Shown here piece by piece: positions 51,555 to 59,802 of a DNA stretch of 64,000 bases. This DNA comes from Pseudomonas viridiflava. GTDB lineage: Bacteria; Pseudomonadota; Gammaproteobacteria; Pseudomonadales; Pseudomonadaceae. A model generated the notes under the pieces. The model had not been told where the DNA came from, did not search any database, and worked only from the letters and a program-made list of their open reading frames with translations. Within the stretch, counting starts at the first letter, position 1. Each line of letters opens with the position of its first letter. The stretch lies in the NCBI RefSeq assembly GCF_900591205.1, contig NZ_UUPU01000064.1, positions 124,001 through 188,000 of the forward strand, in the 5' to 3' direction. A program made the position numbers and the translations under genes.

Positions 51555-51728
51555 TTACGCGCTCCTTCGTGGCGAAATTTGGCGCAGATGATAGCGATGT
51601 GCCCCAACGCAAAGGCTGTCATTTAATAACGGGGCGGAACTTCTTATCACAACGGGGTTTCTGGCCCCATTCGTTTGAGTGCAGCACCGTCTAAAACGAA
51701 CTCAACAGAGTTTATTTCACCTCTAATC

Positions 51729-51750
51729 CCCGCCGTTGTGCGGGTTTTTT
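51729..51750 (+). terminator. Terminator before the lysis genes
   Basis: CCCGC pairs with GCGGG (6-nt loop), followed by TTTTTT. It is short, so its strength is modest. It lies 17 bp before the endolysin start, separating tail and lysis transcripts or requiring readthrough. Confidence 0.6.
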
Positions 51751-51767
51751 CGTCTGGAGAAAAGGCT

Positions 51768-52277
51768 ATGGCACGACTTTCGACCACCCAAGCGGGCAGC
51801 CGCAATGCTCTGGCTTTTCTCGACATGCTCGCTTGGTCCGAGGGAACCAGCACATCGCCCGCCACTTCCGTGGATGGCTACGACGTCATCGTGACGGGCA
51901 TCGACAGAAAGCCTGAGACTTTCACAGATTTCAGTGATCACCCCTTCGCAAAGGGTCGCCGCTCGAAGGTCATCAACAGCAAGGGCCTGACCTCAAATGC
52001 CTCGGGCCGGTACCAGCAGATGCTCAAGGACTGGCCTTATTACCGAACGCTGCTGGCCCTGCCTGACTTCAGCCCCATCAGCCAAGACCTGCTGGCTCTG
52101 CAGCACATCCGCGAATGCCGCGCACTACCGGACGTGCATGCCGGCCGGGTCCAATCCGCGATCGCAAAGTGCCGGAATATTTGGGCAAGCCTGCCTGGTG
52201 CAGGGTATGGCCAGCGAGAACACCGGTCTGGCGACCTTATCCAGCAGTACCGCTTGGCGGGTGGAGTGCTGTCATGA
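51768..52277 (+). CDS. Endolysin, lambda R-type lytic transglycosylase
   Basis: A 169-residue homologue of lambda R (GH104 lytic transglycosylase). The catalytic Glu is in LDMLAWSEGT (E26, lambda E19), and the family segments GYDVIV, GAGRYQ-like SGRYQQML and IWASLPGAGYGQ are all kept. It cleaves the glycan strand to a 1,6-anhydro product. It lacks a signal and needs the holin. Start ATG 51768 has GGAGAAAAGG upstream. Confidence 0.92.
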   Translation: MARLSTTQAGSRNALAFLDMLAWSEGTSTSPATSVDGYDVIVTGIDRKPETFTDFSDHPFAKGRRSKVINSKGLTSNASGRYQQMLKDWPYYRTLLALPDFSPISQDLLALQHIRECRALPDVHAGRVQSAIAKCRNIWASLPGAGYGQREHRSGDLIQQYRLAGGVLS

Positions 52278-52305
52278 CGGCATTACGGAAAGTGTCCCGC
52301 TCTGC

Positions 52306-52590
52306 ATGGCCCAAGCCGAGGAGGATCGTCTGTATTTTGAGTGTCCAGGGTGCGGCCTGGCTCATGGCATTTCGCACGGCGCAGGGGCTGGTCCACGGTG
52401 GGGGTGGAATGGGAACTTGGACGCGCCGACGTTCACGCCGAGCATTCTGGTCCGATACACCTGGTCGGACGGCCCGAGGGTTTGCCATTCGTTCGTGACC
52501 GGTGGGCGCATCCAGTTTCTCGATGACTGTACCCACCACCTGGCCGGACAGACCGTCGACCTACCCGATTGGGAGGATGAGCAATGCTGA
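52306..52590 (+). CDS. DUF6527-like zinc-ribbon protein
   Basis: A 94-residue protein of the group with FECPGCGLAHG at the start, then WGWNGNLDAPTFTPSILV, and the end ending in QFLDDCTHHLAGQTVDLP, the DUF6527 pattern. A C-x2-C plus Cys/His suggest zinc. The start is uncertain: ATG 52306 is used, with GTG 52261 as an option; an ATGA at 52274 is in a different frame. It lies between endolysin and Rz; its role is unknown. Confidence 0.65.
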   Translation: MAQAEEDRLYFECPGCGLAHGISHGAGAGPRWGWNGNLDAPTFTPSILVRYTWSDGPRVCHSFVTGGRIQFLDDCTHHLAGQTVDLPDWEDEQC

Positions 52591-53099
52591 CCACACCACA
52601 GAAACTCGCAGTTTTGTTGGTCACTATGGCCCTTGCGTTCGGCGCGGCCTGGCAGGTGCAAGCGTGGCGTTACACGGGAAAGCTCGCGAGCCAGGCCGCG
52701 CTTCAGGCTGACGATCTAAACAATCTGACCCAGACCGCGCTCCGCCAGCAGCAGACCGAACAGGACAAGCGCCTGGCCACAGAGCAACAACTCGCCGTCT
52801 CCGATCAACAGCACACCCGAGAACTGTCCGATGCCAAACGTAATCAGGCTCTATTGCGTGACCGCCTTGCTACTGCTGATGTGCGGCTGTCAGTCCTTCT
52901 CGCCGCCACGGACTCAGCCCGTGGCTGCAACGTGCCTGCCACCCCCGGCGCCGGCGGCGTGGTTCATGCAGCCCGTCGAGCCCAACTTGACCCAGCGCAT
53001 GCTCAACGAATTGTCGGCATCACCGATGCCGGCGATCACGGATTGATTGCCCTGCGAGCCTGTCAGGATTACGCAAAAGAAGTTTCTACGCCGAAGTAA
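52584..53099 (+). CDS. Rz-like inner-membrane spanin
   Basis: A 171-residue i-spanin: N-terminal signal anchor (about 6-25), then a long periplasmic coiled coil (about 35-105, QQQTEQDKRLATEQQLAVSDQQH) and a C-terminal part (about 130-170) that meets the outer-membrane partner. With Rz1 it joins inner and outer membranes and completes lysis. It overlaps the preceding gene by 7 bp and contains Rz1 in another frame. Confidence 0.85.
   Translation: MLTTPQKLAVLLVTMALAFGAAWQVQAWRYTGKLASQAALQADDLNNLTQTALRQQQTEQDKRLATEQQLAVSDQQHTRELSDAKRNQALLRDRLATADVRLSVLLAATDSARGCNVPATPGAGGVVHAARRAQLDPAHAQRIVGITDAGDHGLIALRACQDYAKEVSTPK
52831..53046 (+). CDS. Rz1-like outer-membrane lipoprotein, nested in Rz
   Basis: A 71-residue lipoprotein fully inside the Rz gene in another frame, as in lambda. 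The signal ends in the lipobox LLLLMCGC, so the Cys at position 20 is lipidated; a Pro-rich part follows (PPRTQPVAATCLPPPAPA). It forms the outer half of the spanin. Confidence 0.8.
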   Translation: MPNVIRLYCVTALLLLMCGCQSFSPPRTQPVAATCLPPPAPAAWFMQPVEPNLTQRMLNELSASPMPAITD

Positions 53100-53279
53100 A
53101 TGAGTTTTAGGTCGGAAAGAAATCAGCTAAAGATAATGAGGCTTTAGCGAGAGTTAACCGATGTTTAAACTTGAATTCTAATGCTGCTGGGATGGGTGTT
53201 AATTTGAATGCAATGATTGACGATTATTTAAAAAGAAAGTGATGTTTATCTAGACGGTATATACGTGCTTCAATAGGGG

Positions 53280-53326
53280 ATAGCTTACGTTTCCCATCAC
53301 TGGAGTGATGTTGGCGTAAGCTATTT
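53280..53326. terminator. Two-tier hairpin between lysis and ATPase operons
   Basis: Outer arms ATAGCTTACG (53280-53289) and CGTAAGCTAT (53314-53323) enclose an inner CATCACTgg/AGTGATG pair (53295-53310), then TTTT on the plus strand. It lies between the plus-strand Rz gene and the minus-strand ATPase operon and could end both transcripts. The surrounding 53100-53354 holds no gene. Confidence 0.6.
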
Positions 53327-53354
53327 TCGTATTGTTTAACAGCTGTATTCAGTG

Positions 53355-54965
53355 TCAGCCTGAAAGATACTCAAGCACTGCTGCGACCGCCGCGTTTCGC
53401 ATTCTTCGTGCTCTTTTATCACCTACATAGTTTGCTTCTTTAAGTTTTGCCTCTGTGGCGTTAAGTACGTCGCGGACAGTTTTCAAATCAAGTTCAGTTA
53501 GTTTTTCCAATTGCCATGCGGTAAGATCAAGTACTAACGCGGGCCTGTCTAGCTGTGTGTTAAGAGCCAGAGCCATGCCCTCGTCAGTAATTAACGCAGC
53601 CTGGTCGGTGAGCTTTTTATATGAAGGATGATTTGAGCCATACTCGGTCATTCTTTTGGGTGTTAATTCTTTTGCGATCTCGAATGCAGAGCTCGTTGGT
53701 GTGGATTCAAGCGCAAAAAGACAGCCAAGATTAATAACATAGCGCTTTCCAATCTCAGCGCGGCTAGCTTTAATTCCTACCGCATGCTCAATCACGATGC
53801 CTGTGTAAGCAAGGACTCGCAAAGCTTCCTTTATGAGCTCTGGCGCATCTCTATGTATCCAGAAAAAAGCAGATGTGGCCTTATCTGAAGATAGGTATTG
53901 CTCGTTCTTATTCTTGATGTCAGGAAGGACCTGGGATTCAATAAACTCTCTTCCCCAGTCTATTAAAGCCTTATGCCCGGAGTACTTTTCTGACAAAGTA
54001 GAGTGCTCTGCCCAAATCTCAGTTCTATAAAACTCCCTAATTGTTTCGTTTACTTGTTGAGAGTTTATCTTTGGGCATTGAGCTATGGTCTTAAGCAGAA
54101 GCCTTGGGTTGCCTGTTGCCGCGTAAGCCAGAGTAGAAAAGTTTTTTCCATATTGGGCTATTTGAGCAAGTACATTGCTGTCTGCTTGCTTTTGAACAAT
54201 CTCTCGCATATTTTCTACATAGTCACTGGACAAAATATCTCGATCGATTGTAAGCATTGTAGCGTCATGAACTGGTTGAAATGTCTCTCCGAATGTCGTT
54301 ACGCCTGGATACACGGCGGCATTACAAGTTATACAGTGTGATCTAAGATCTCTAAAAATTGTAAAAAATTGACGTTGTTGTTCCGGCAAGAAAATATGTG
54401 CTGCCTCATCGAAGAGTAGGGCGAATCTGGAAATGCCCAGCTCATCACCCAAATCTTCGAGTGCCTCCTTAAAGTCGTCAATACTGGGAAGACCGTCGGC
54501 GTTTACGGAAATTTGTGGCGTTTTCCAAGAGGCCTCGTAGGCGTCAGCTATTTCCTCAACCTTCGTCCTTTCTATAGATGAATGTACCTCGCCTCCAGCA
54601 AGCAAACCTATGCTTTTAGGAATACCTCCGAGCAGGCCTGCTTTAGTCAGACTTCTCATTACAGTGGAGCAGATTCTAGCTAGCATCCAATGCTTAAACT
54701 GGTCTGGATCAGACGATTGAAGCAACGAGCTCCTCACAAAACTGATGTAAACTGGATACACTCGATCTTTCTCAAACGCATCTACAAGCTCTTTTTGCGC
54801 GACTCTAAGTAAAAAAGACTTGCCTACTCCTCGACTCCCAACCAGTACAACTGGATTTCTATTTTTTAAAGCGTCGACGACTTGACGATCTTTTGAAGTC
54901 TCGACGAAATAATCAAGAACTTCGTCAGGCCGAATGTCCTCTGTTCTGAAGAAAAAATCTGCCAT
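53355..54965 (-). CDS. ORC/Cdc6-like P-loop ATPase
   Basis: A 536-residue AAA-type ATPase. Walker A GSRGVGKS (43-50, K49), Walker B FALLFDEAAHIF (D186, E187) and a sensor-like Asn in CNAAVYPG (about 213-220) define an ORC/Cdc6-like P-loop module (residues 1-330); the rest is helical with a winged-helix-like end. It is paired with the HEPN-like protein upstream (2-bp gap), on the strand opposite the phage lysis genes. Base composition is AT-richer than the phage. The layout, ATPase plus a possible nuclease in a moron position, fits an anti-phage defence pair; this is inferred. Confidence 0.78.
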   Translation of the reverse strand: MADFFFRTEDIRPDEVLDYFVETSKDRQVVDALKNRNPVVLVGSRGVGKSFLLRVAQKELVDAFEKDRVYPVYISFVRSSLLQSSDPDQFKHWMLARICSTVMRSLTKAGLLGGIPKSIGLLAGGEVHSSIERTKVEEIADAYEASWKTPQISVNADGLPSIDDFKEALEDLGDELGISRFALLFDEAAHIFLPEQQRQFFTIFRDLRSHCITCNAAVYPGVTTFGETFQPVHDATMLTIDRDILSSDYVENMREIVQKQADSNVLAQIAQYGKNFSTLAYAATGNPRLLLKTIAQCPKINSQQVNETIREFYRTEIWAEHSTLSEKYSGHKALIDWGREFIESQVLPDIKNKNEQYLSSDKATSAFFWIHRDAPELIKEALRVLAYTGIVIEHAVGIKASRAEIGKRYVINLGCLFALESTPTSSAFEIAKELTPKRMTEYGSNHPSYKKLTDQAALITDEGMALALNTQLDRPALVLDLTAWQLEKLTELDLKTVRDVLNATEAKLKEANYVGDKRARRMRNAAVAAVLEYLSG

Positions 54966-54967
54966 TG

Positions 54968-55735
54968 TTATTTAGCCTCCGCTGGTTGCGCGAAAATATC
55001 TTGGACTGGTGCTAAGGTTCCTATTACGTCTGTAATTATCGGTTCCAGTCGATCTTTAGCGTCCTGTGAAATATAATTTAGGTAGCGAGCAGAAAAGGCA
55101 AAAACGATTGCTATTCGCATTATCGCGGCTTTATCGTGCCAAGAAAAAAAAGCTTCCTTTTGGAAAGCTATATCAGCAGGGAGGATCGCATGCGTACCTG
55201 CATTTCCGTGAACAAATTCTGAGCACTCACGATACACCGCTTCAGCGATTGCTGAGTATTGTTTACCACAGTCAGAAAAGCCAGGGTTGAAGGCACGGAT
55301 AAAGTTGGTGGCAAATACTCCATTTTGCGGATCTTTTAAGCTGTTCCAATTAATATCTTTGGAGTCTTTTGCCCACAGTCGATAGTCGATTTCATGCGCT
55401 GAAAATTGAACTGTTGAAAGCATTAGCTCGAAAAAAAGTCTAAGCCCACCAAATGCGTGTCTATACTGGCCACTTACTAATGCGAAAAGAGCAAATTGAT
55501 ATTCTTTAACTGCAGAGTCGAGAACAGCGGCTTCTGGTCGCCCTGAGATGGCCATTTTTATAGCATCGAAATCTAGCAGATAATTATGTGAGACTATCAA
55601 TGCCTCAACTCCATTTGCTCCAACCATCTCTGTCATTACGGTATCCGAATTCCGGAAAAGCCCCCGATAATGCTCAAGTACATCCATGATCTCTTCCTTG
55701 GTCTTGATGAATTTCACACCTCCGTCGATTGTCAA
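54968..55735 (-). CDS. HEPN-like partner of the ORC-like ATPase
   Basis: A 255-residue, all-helical protein with GQYRHAFGGLRLFFELML (89-106), a helix common in HEPN-type proteins, and YRECSEFVHGN (168-178), where R169 and H176 have the R-x4-6-H spacing of HEPN ribonucleases. It precedes the ATPase gene by 2 bp, so both are made together. A ribonuclease effector held in check or triggered by the ATPase is the simplest model. No known named system is recognised with confidence. Confidence 0.6.
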   Translation of the reverse strand: MTIDGGVKFIKTKEEIMDVLEHYRGLFRNSDTVMTEMVGANGVEALIVSHNYLLDFDAIKMAISGRPEAAVLDSAVKEYQFALFALVSGQYRHAFGGLRLFFELMLSTVQFSAHEIDYRLWAKDSKDINWNSLKDPQNGVFATNFIRAFNPGFSDCGKQYSAIAEAVYRECSEFVHGNAGTHAILPADIAFQKEAFFSWHDKAAIMRIAIVFAFSARYLNYISQDAKDRLEPIITDVIGTLAPVQDIFAQPAEAK

Positions 55736-55931
55736 CTAATCAAATGAGGATGTCGAGTTGATGATGAAGCTTCGACAGCTATACCCTGAGCCATCAGGTA
55801 ATCCTCAAAGAATCTCGGGTGCGTATGGGGCAGTTTTTAGGCATTTAGAACGCTCAGAGCAAGCGAGGCGGGGTGTAATCCACTACCCAGGATCGATCTA
55901 AGGAGCGTTGAGTCGTAGGGTCACCCGACAG

Positions 55932-56141
55932 TCAGTCAGGCGCGTTGAGGACCGCCAGCGTCAACTTAATAAACTCTTCGTTCGAGTCGATGGTGTGAAG
56001 GGCGCCGCGCACGTTCTCCGCCACATCGGCGGAACCTCTCTGCTCAACCCAGTTGGAGATCTCCATAATTGATGCCTCAAGGGCTAATTGGTTCTCGTAG
56101 AGCTTGAAGAGCAGCGGGGGGAGCAGGTCTGAGTTGGGCAT
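55932..56141 (-). CDS. Small helical Pseudomonas protein
   Basis: A 69-residue helical acidic protein starting MPNSDLLPPLLFKLYENQLALEASIMEI, a pattern familiar from hypothetical proteins in Pseudomonas chromosomes and prophages. A GAGG-type site precedes the ATG. Function unknown; possibly an antitoxin-like small protein, but no partner is seen. Confidence 0.65.
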   Translation of the reverse strand: MPNSDLLPPLLFKLYENQLALEASIMEISNWVEQRGSADVAENVRGALHTIDSNEEFIKLTLAVLNAPD

Positions 56142-56768
56142 CGGCGTTCCTCTGATTGAGTGAATAGGTTAGCAGGTGAAAGAAATTCGGGGCTGAGGGT
56201 TCGGTCGGTAGAGCCGAAGATGGCGCATAAACAGCCAAAGCTTCGCGCTGTTGTAGAATGCGAGTTAGCGTGTCCGATGGGTGCGAGTAATGGAATGTTG
56301 GGGCCTTCAAGGCGTTAGCCAGTTAAAATTTAGGGCGAAATTGGGGCAGAGTCAGGGCCAGCATAGACAGCAGGACGCCGTGAGCAAAGGATAAAAGCGC
56401 AGTATTTTTCAGCTTTAAACGGTATGCAAGGAAGCAAGAAGGGGGGGGCGAATCCCTATTTCTGAATTGGCTTCCCTATGTCGCATTCGACCCATAGGTG
56501 CGCCTCGCGAAAGGCAGCAATCGGCTAGGAGCTGCCCGTAATGAAAACCTGGTTCCTGCCGATGGTGCTGGTGGTTCAAAATGAATCCAAACTTTGATGG
56601 CAGTTTATTCAATTCGAGTTCATATGCATACATTACCGTCTGCGAAAAAATTAGATATTCAATATCTGTTGTACGCCCAGTATGCAGTATAGGATATAGG
56701 TCTCGGAAATAAATGCAAAGCACTTCAGGATAGTGTAGAATTGCAGCGCACGCAGGCCAGAGGCAAGT
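56142..56768. other. Non-coding interval before the methyltransferase
   Basis: No convincing gene. A frame at 56077-56310 (minus, TTG start) overlaps the small gene downstream and may be spurious; the antisense frame 56415-56810 runs into the methyltransferase start and lacks a ribosome site. The bases 56450-56610 look like decayed chromosomal filler. The promoter of the R-M genes must lie near the right end of this interval. No controller (C) gene or C-box was seen. Confidence 0.6.
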
Positions 56769-57653
56769 ATGAACAATCCAATTATTGAAAAAGTTACTCG
56801 CGAAACACAATTAAACTTAGATTCATCTACAATCTTTGAAGGTGACGCAGTCACAGTGCTAAGGCGCTTGCCAAGCAATAGCGTGCGTTGTGTTGTAACT
56901 TCCCCTCCATATTGGGGGCTTCGAGATTATGGTATCGACGATCAAATCGGCCTAGAACTAACTATGCCTCAATTTATCCAGAAATTAGTTGCGGTATTTG
57001 CCGAGGTACGGCGTGTGCTTACTGATGATGGGACATTGTGGATCAACATAGGTGATGGCTATACAAGTGGAAATCGAGGCTATCGTGCGACGGATAAGAA
57101 AAATCCGGCAAGGGCGATGACTGTTAGGCCAGACACTCCCGAAGGCCTGAAACCTAAAGACCTAATGGGTATCCCTTGGCGCTTGGCGTTCGCTCTCCAG
57201 GATGATGGCTGGTATCTACGAACTGACATTATTTGGAATAAGCCGAATGCCATGCCTGAAAGTGTAAAAGACAGGCCGACTCGCTCGCACGAGTTCCTTT
57301 TCATGTTCAGCAAGTCTGAGAAATATTTTTATAACTCAGATGCGGTTAAACAGGTTGCTGATGGCGGCGGCTTGCGCAATTTGAGAACAGTCTGGAGTGT
57401 GAACACTAAGCCATACGCGGGTGCTCACTTCGCGACATTCCCTCCTGAACTGGTGCGACCTTGCGTCAAGGCATCGACCGAGCCGGGTGATTTTGTGCTA
57501 GACCCTTTCTTTGGCGCAGGTACGGTTGGTTTAGTCTGCAACGAAGAAGGCAGGAAGTACGCTGGTGTTGAGCTCAATCCTTCATATGTAGACCTTGCGG
57601 TAGATCGGCTCGGAGGAATTTTCCATAACGTAGTAAGGATATCGGCTGCATGA
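56769..57653 (+). CDS. Type II DNA methyltransferase, beta class (predicted m4C)
   Basis: A 294-residue DNA methyltransferase with the catalytic motif TSPPYWGLRDYG (44-55) before the SAM-binding motif DPFFGAGTVGL (245-255), the order of beta-class enzymes. The SPPYW form points to N4-cytosine methylation, as in M.XcyI and M.Cfr9I. It overlaps the endonuclease gene by ATGA. Predicted target CCCGGG, by analogy with XcyI. No separate controller gene is seen, so self-regulation by the enzyme is possible. Confidence 0.88.
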   Translation: MNNPIIEKVTRETQLNLDSSTIFEGDAVTVLRRLPSNSVRCVVTSPPYWGLRDYGIDDQIGLELTMPQFIQKLVAVFAEVRRVLTDDGTLWINIGDGYTSGNRGYRATDKKNPARAMTVRPDTPEGLKPKDLMGIPWRLAFALQDDGWYLRTDIIWNKPNAMPESVKDRPTRSHEFLFMFSKSEKYFYNSDAVKQVADGGGLRNLRTVWSVNTKPYAGAHFATFPPELVRPCVKASTEPGDFVLDPFFGAGTVGLVCNEEGRKYAGVELNPSYVDLAVDRLGGIFHNVVRISAA

Positions 57654-58624
57654 AGAAGGAACTTGCTTTCCCCTTGCCTGAGCTTCAGGTCTCTTTCTCT
57701 TTGAAGCTACAGGAATTTCGAAACGTCTGGCTTCAGGATGCTCTCTTGGAAACGGTATCCGAGTTAGCCGTTCCAGCTATTGATACAGAGCTGTCCAAGT
57801 ACGTACCGGCTAAAGACCTCAAAGCGCTTGCTGCTAGGGGATTAAGAGGGGAACTTGTCTTCGCAGTGCCCGCAATTCTGCACGCGAACCCGCATCTGCT
57901 CGGCTACTACCGCCTTCTCCTTGGCTATAGTCAGAAAGAGTTTTATGGCTCGGAGTTCGGTGTGGCTTCCATGAAATGCATGGAAGTTAGCGGACGCCTG
58001 AATCCGCGCTCTGTGGTAACAATGGAAGAGCTCTGCGTCGCTCTTTGTCAGGCTGCGTCGCATCTTGTGGGGAACTTAAAAGCGAAAGATTTGAGCATTG
58101 GACTTCTCGATGATCTTACTTTGCTAACTGTTGGGCCACAGATGCGGGGAGGCGTGAACAATAAACTTGGCCAGCAAGGTATCGTAGACGTTTTTGACGT
58201 TATTGAAGAGATCCTTAGGCCTGCAATTATCAACGCCACACGTGGCGCAATTGAAATTAAAAATACGAGCGGCCGGGATGTTTGGGTGGAGTTCGCAGCA
58301 GATCCGGACATCATCATTCGTGAAGTAATGCCGGACAAATCCTCACGAAGAATCTTGGCAATTGAAGTAAAGAGCGGTACGGACGTGTCGAACATTCATA
58401 ACCGCATTGGCGAAGCTGAGAAAAGCCACCAGAAGGCAAAAAAAGAAGGCTATCGTGAATGCTGGACTGTCGTCAATGTCTCAAAGTTGGACATTGAAAA
58501 AGCGAAGTTAGAGTCTCCTACCACCAATGTCTTCTATGCTCTAAAGGCTCTTCAATTAAGGAAAGGAGCGGTCTATGAAGATTTCAAACAAAACCTAATC
58601 GCGATGGTAGGTATTTCCTCGTAA
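57650..58624 (+). CDS. XcyI-like type II restriction endonuclease
   Basis: A 324-residue endonuclease of the XcyI type. The PD-(D/E)xK core is read as D218-P-D220 followed by E239-V-K241 in ILAIEVKSG. N-terminal LKLQEF and LRGELVFAVPAILHANPHLLGYYRLLLGYSQKEFYGS-like segments are long for a generic nuclease and match the XcyI family by eye. Target predicted as CCCGGG. It is coupled to its methyltransferase. Inside a prophage it would protect the lysogen from other phages. Confidence 0.78.
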   Translation: MKKELAFPLPELQVSFSLKLQEFRNVWLQDALLETVSELAVPAIDTELSKYVPAKDLKALAARGLRGELVFAVPAILHANPHLLGYYRLLLGYSQKEFYGSEFGVASMKCMEVSGRLNPRSVVTMEELCVALCQAASHLVGNLKAKDLSIGLLDDLTLLTVGPQMRGGVNNKLGQQGIVDVFDVIEEILRPAIINATRGAIEIKNTSGRDVWVEFAADPDIIIREVMPDKSSRRILAIEVKSGTDVSNIHNRIGEAEKSHQKAKKEGYRECWTVVNVSKLDIEKAKLESPTTNVFYALKALQLRKGAVYEDFKQNLIAMVGISS

Positions 58625-58627
58625 CGT

Positions 58628-58930
58628 TTACTTCCAGTGGGATGGAATAGCCAGTTGATATTTTTTGGCGGCCCTTTCTAACCCCTGGATAATATGATCA
58701 TGCTGTACCAGGTCAGCGTCTGTCCACTGCGATCTACGTCCGAGCAGATCTTTCAGCTTCACCAGATCATACATTTTCAAACTATACAAGTTGGCCCATG
58801 TGGCTTCGCCGAATACATTGTAGATAGTGGTGGTGTCATCCCTTTCGCTTGCTATGCGTTGTAACCCTTTCAGAGTTGCAGCCGCATCATCAGCGTCATC
58901 CTTGGTGTCGTAAGTGTTTAGAAGGTGCAT
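58628..58930 (-). CDS. Small protein convergent with the R-M genes, unknown
   Basis: A 100-residue helical protein (MHLLNTYDTKDDADDAAATLKGLQ, then DLVKLKDLLGRRSQW), with acidic start and basic end. It stops 3 bp after the endonuclease stop on the other strand. No family is recognised. It is the last gene before attR. Confidence 0.65.
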   Translation of the reverse strand: MHLLNTYDTKDDADDAAATLKGLQRIASERDDTTTIYNVFGEATWANLYSLKMYDLVKLKDLLGRRSQWTDADLVQHDHIIQGLERAAKKYQLAIPSHWK

Positions 58931-59518
58931 TAGAAACTCTGACGGTCAATAAGGGATATGATTGTACATATTTTTTGGTTGTGAAGCCTAACCAATGGGC
59001 CTGTGTACCAAAGTGAGCATCAAATATTCGCTTTAGAGGTAATCGCGCGGCGTCTTGCCATGCAAGATTAAACCGGCTGCCACATTTGACGAATGTATTT
59101 CGTAAATCTTTGGCATTTCTGTGGTTTTTGTTCATTCGGCAGGAGGCCGGAGAGGGCAAAAACAGGTCCGAAACTCAAAACGCACCCCCCTGCAGAATGC
59201 GGCCTGTAGCTTGATCGGTTACCATCGAGTAATGGAACGCCGACGGCCTTCAGGACCTCGGCCCGCGTGAATTTACATAGGGGTCTTGAAAAACCACGAA
59301 CGTGAGCACGCTCCTTTGATGGATCTATGTTTTTCAGCCAGATCGATCTGTCCTTCAGTGCAAATTGTCGGGGCCGTGGGGGGATCAGTGACGTGCCTAA
59401 AATAAGTTCCGCAACCCAGCGCAGCCTGCTTGACCTGCCTGGGTTACGCCCGCTTGAAAATAGCGGTTTTGCGGAATTTATATTTATCTAAACGGCTGAT
59501 TTATAAGTAAAATACTGT
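58931..59518. other. Gene-free prophage right end with integrase arm-like sites
   Basis: No convincing gene over 588 bp. TTCCGCAAC occurs at 59407-59415 and the inverted form TTGCGGAA at 59469-59476, matching repeats near attL (16996-17030). This is the attP arm region of the phage right end. A frame at 58896-59159 is not supported by a ribosome site or pattern. Confidence 0.6.
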
Positions 59519-59570
59519 GGATTGCAAATCCGCCTACGCCGGTTCGATTCCGACCTCGGCCTCCACTCTT
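59519..59570 (+). other. attR, second copy of the 52-bp att core
   Basis: Identical to 16891-16942: the 3' half of tRNA-Cys from the anticodon stem to CCA plus CTCTT, without the 5' half. The preceding bases (ATACTGT) do not pair as a tRNA, so this is a displaced tRNA fragment. It marks the right end of the prophage. Confidence 0.95.
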
Positions 59571-59573
59571 GGA

Positions 59574-59606
59574 AACCCCGTAGATTAGCGTCTACGGGGT
59601 TTTTTA
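59574..59606 (+). terminator. Host copy of the tRNA-Cys terminator
   Basis: AACCCCGTAGA pairs with TCTACGGGGTT, loop TTAGCG, followed by TTTTT. It is the original chromosomal terminator displaced by integration; the phage copy at 16947-16977 has a different loop. Confidence 0.88.
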
Positions 59607-59802
59607 TTGCTTGTGAAAAAGTACGTGCGTGGCAATGATGTCTCGACATGGCTGCTAAAAATCCATCACTTGTTCAGTACGCCAACTTACTGGTTTCGCT
59701 CAAAGGTGTACTTCTCCGACGCAAGTTTCCAGTGGATCTCTGTGGGCGATGGAAACATTTTTTGATACAGTGATATCAAAATGTAATCTCAGGGAGAGGG
59801 GC

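Larger units (their letters stand above)
16891..59570. mobile_element. Integrated lambda-like siphoprophage, about 42.7 kb
   Basis: The element is bounded by the 52-bp direct repeats in tRNA-Cys and carries, in order: cargo regulator/hydrolase genes, tyrosine integrase, leftward early operon, CI/Cro switch, replication genes, late promoter region, holin, lambda-like packaging genes, Mu gpT-like capsid, siphovirus tail, endolysin and spanins, ORC-ATPase operon, type II R-M and attR. It is mosaic: lambda (TerS/TerL/portal/S49/R), Mu (gpT) and GTA-like tail tip parts. A frameshift in the portal gene may make it non-productive. Confidence 0.95.

Noticed and set aside
51350..51622. 90-aa minus-strand frame in the tail-lysis gap
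   Set aside because: Competes with the 60-aa frame that has a good ribosome site; no family pattern. Kept only as a doubt.
56415..56810. 131-aa minus-strand frame before the methyltransferase
   Set aside because: No ribosome site, overlaps the methyltransferase start and includes decayed-looking filler.
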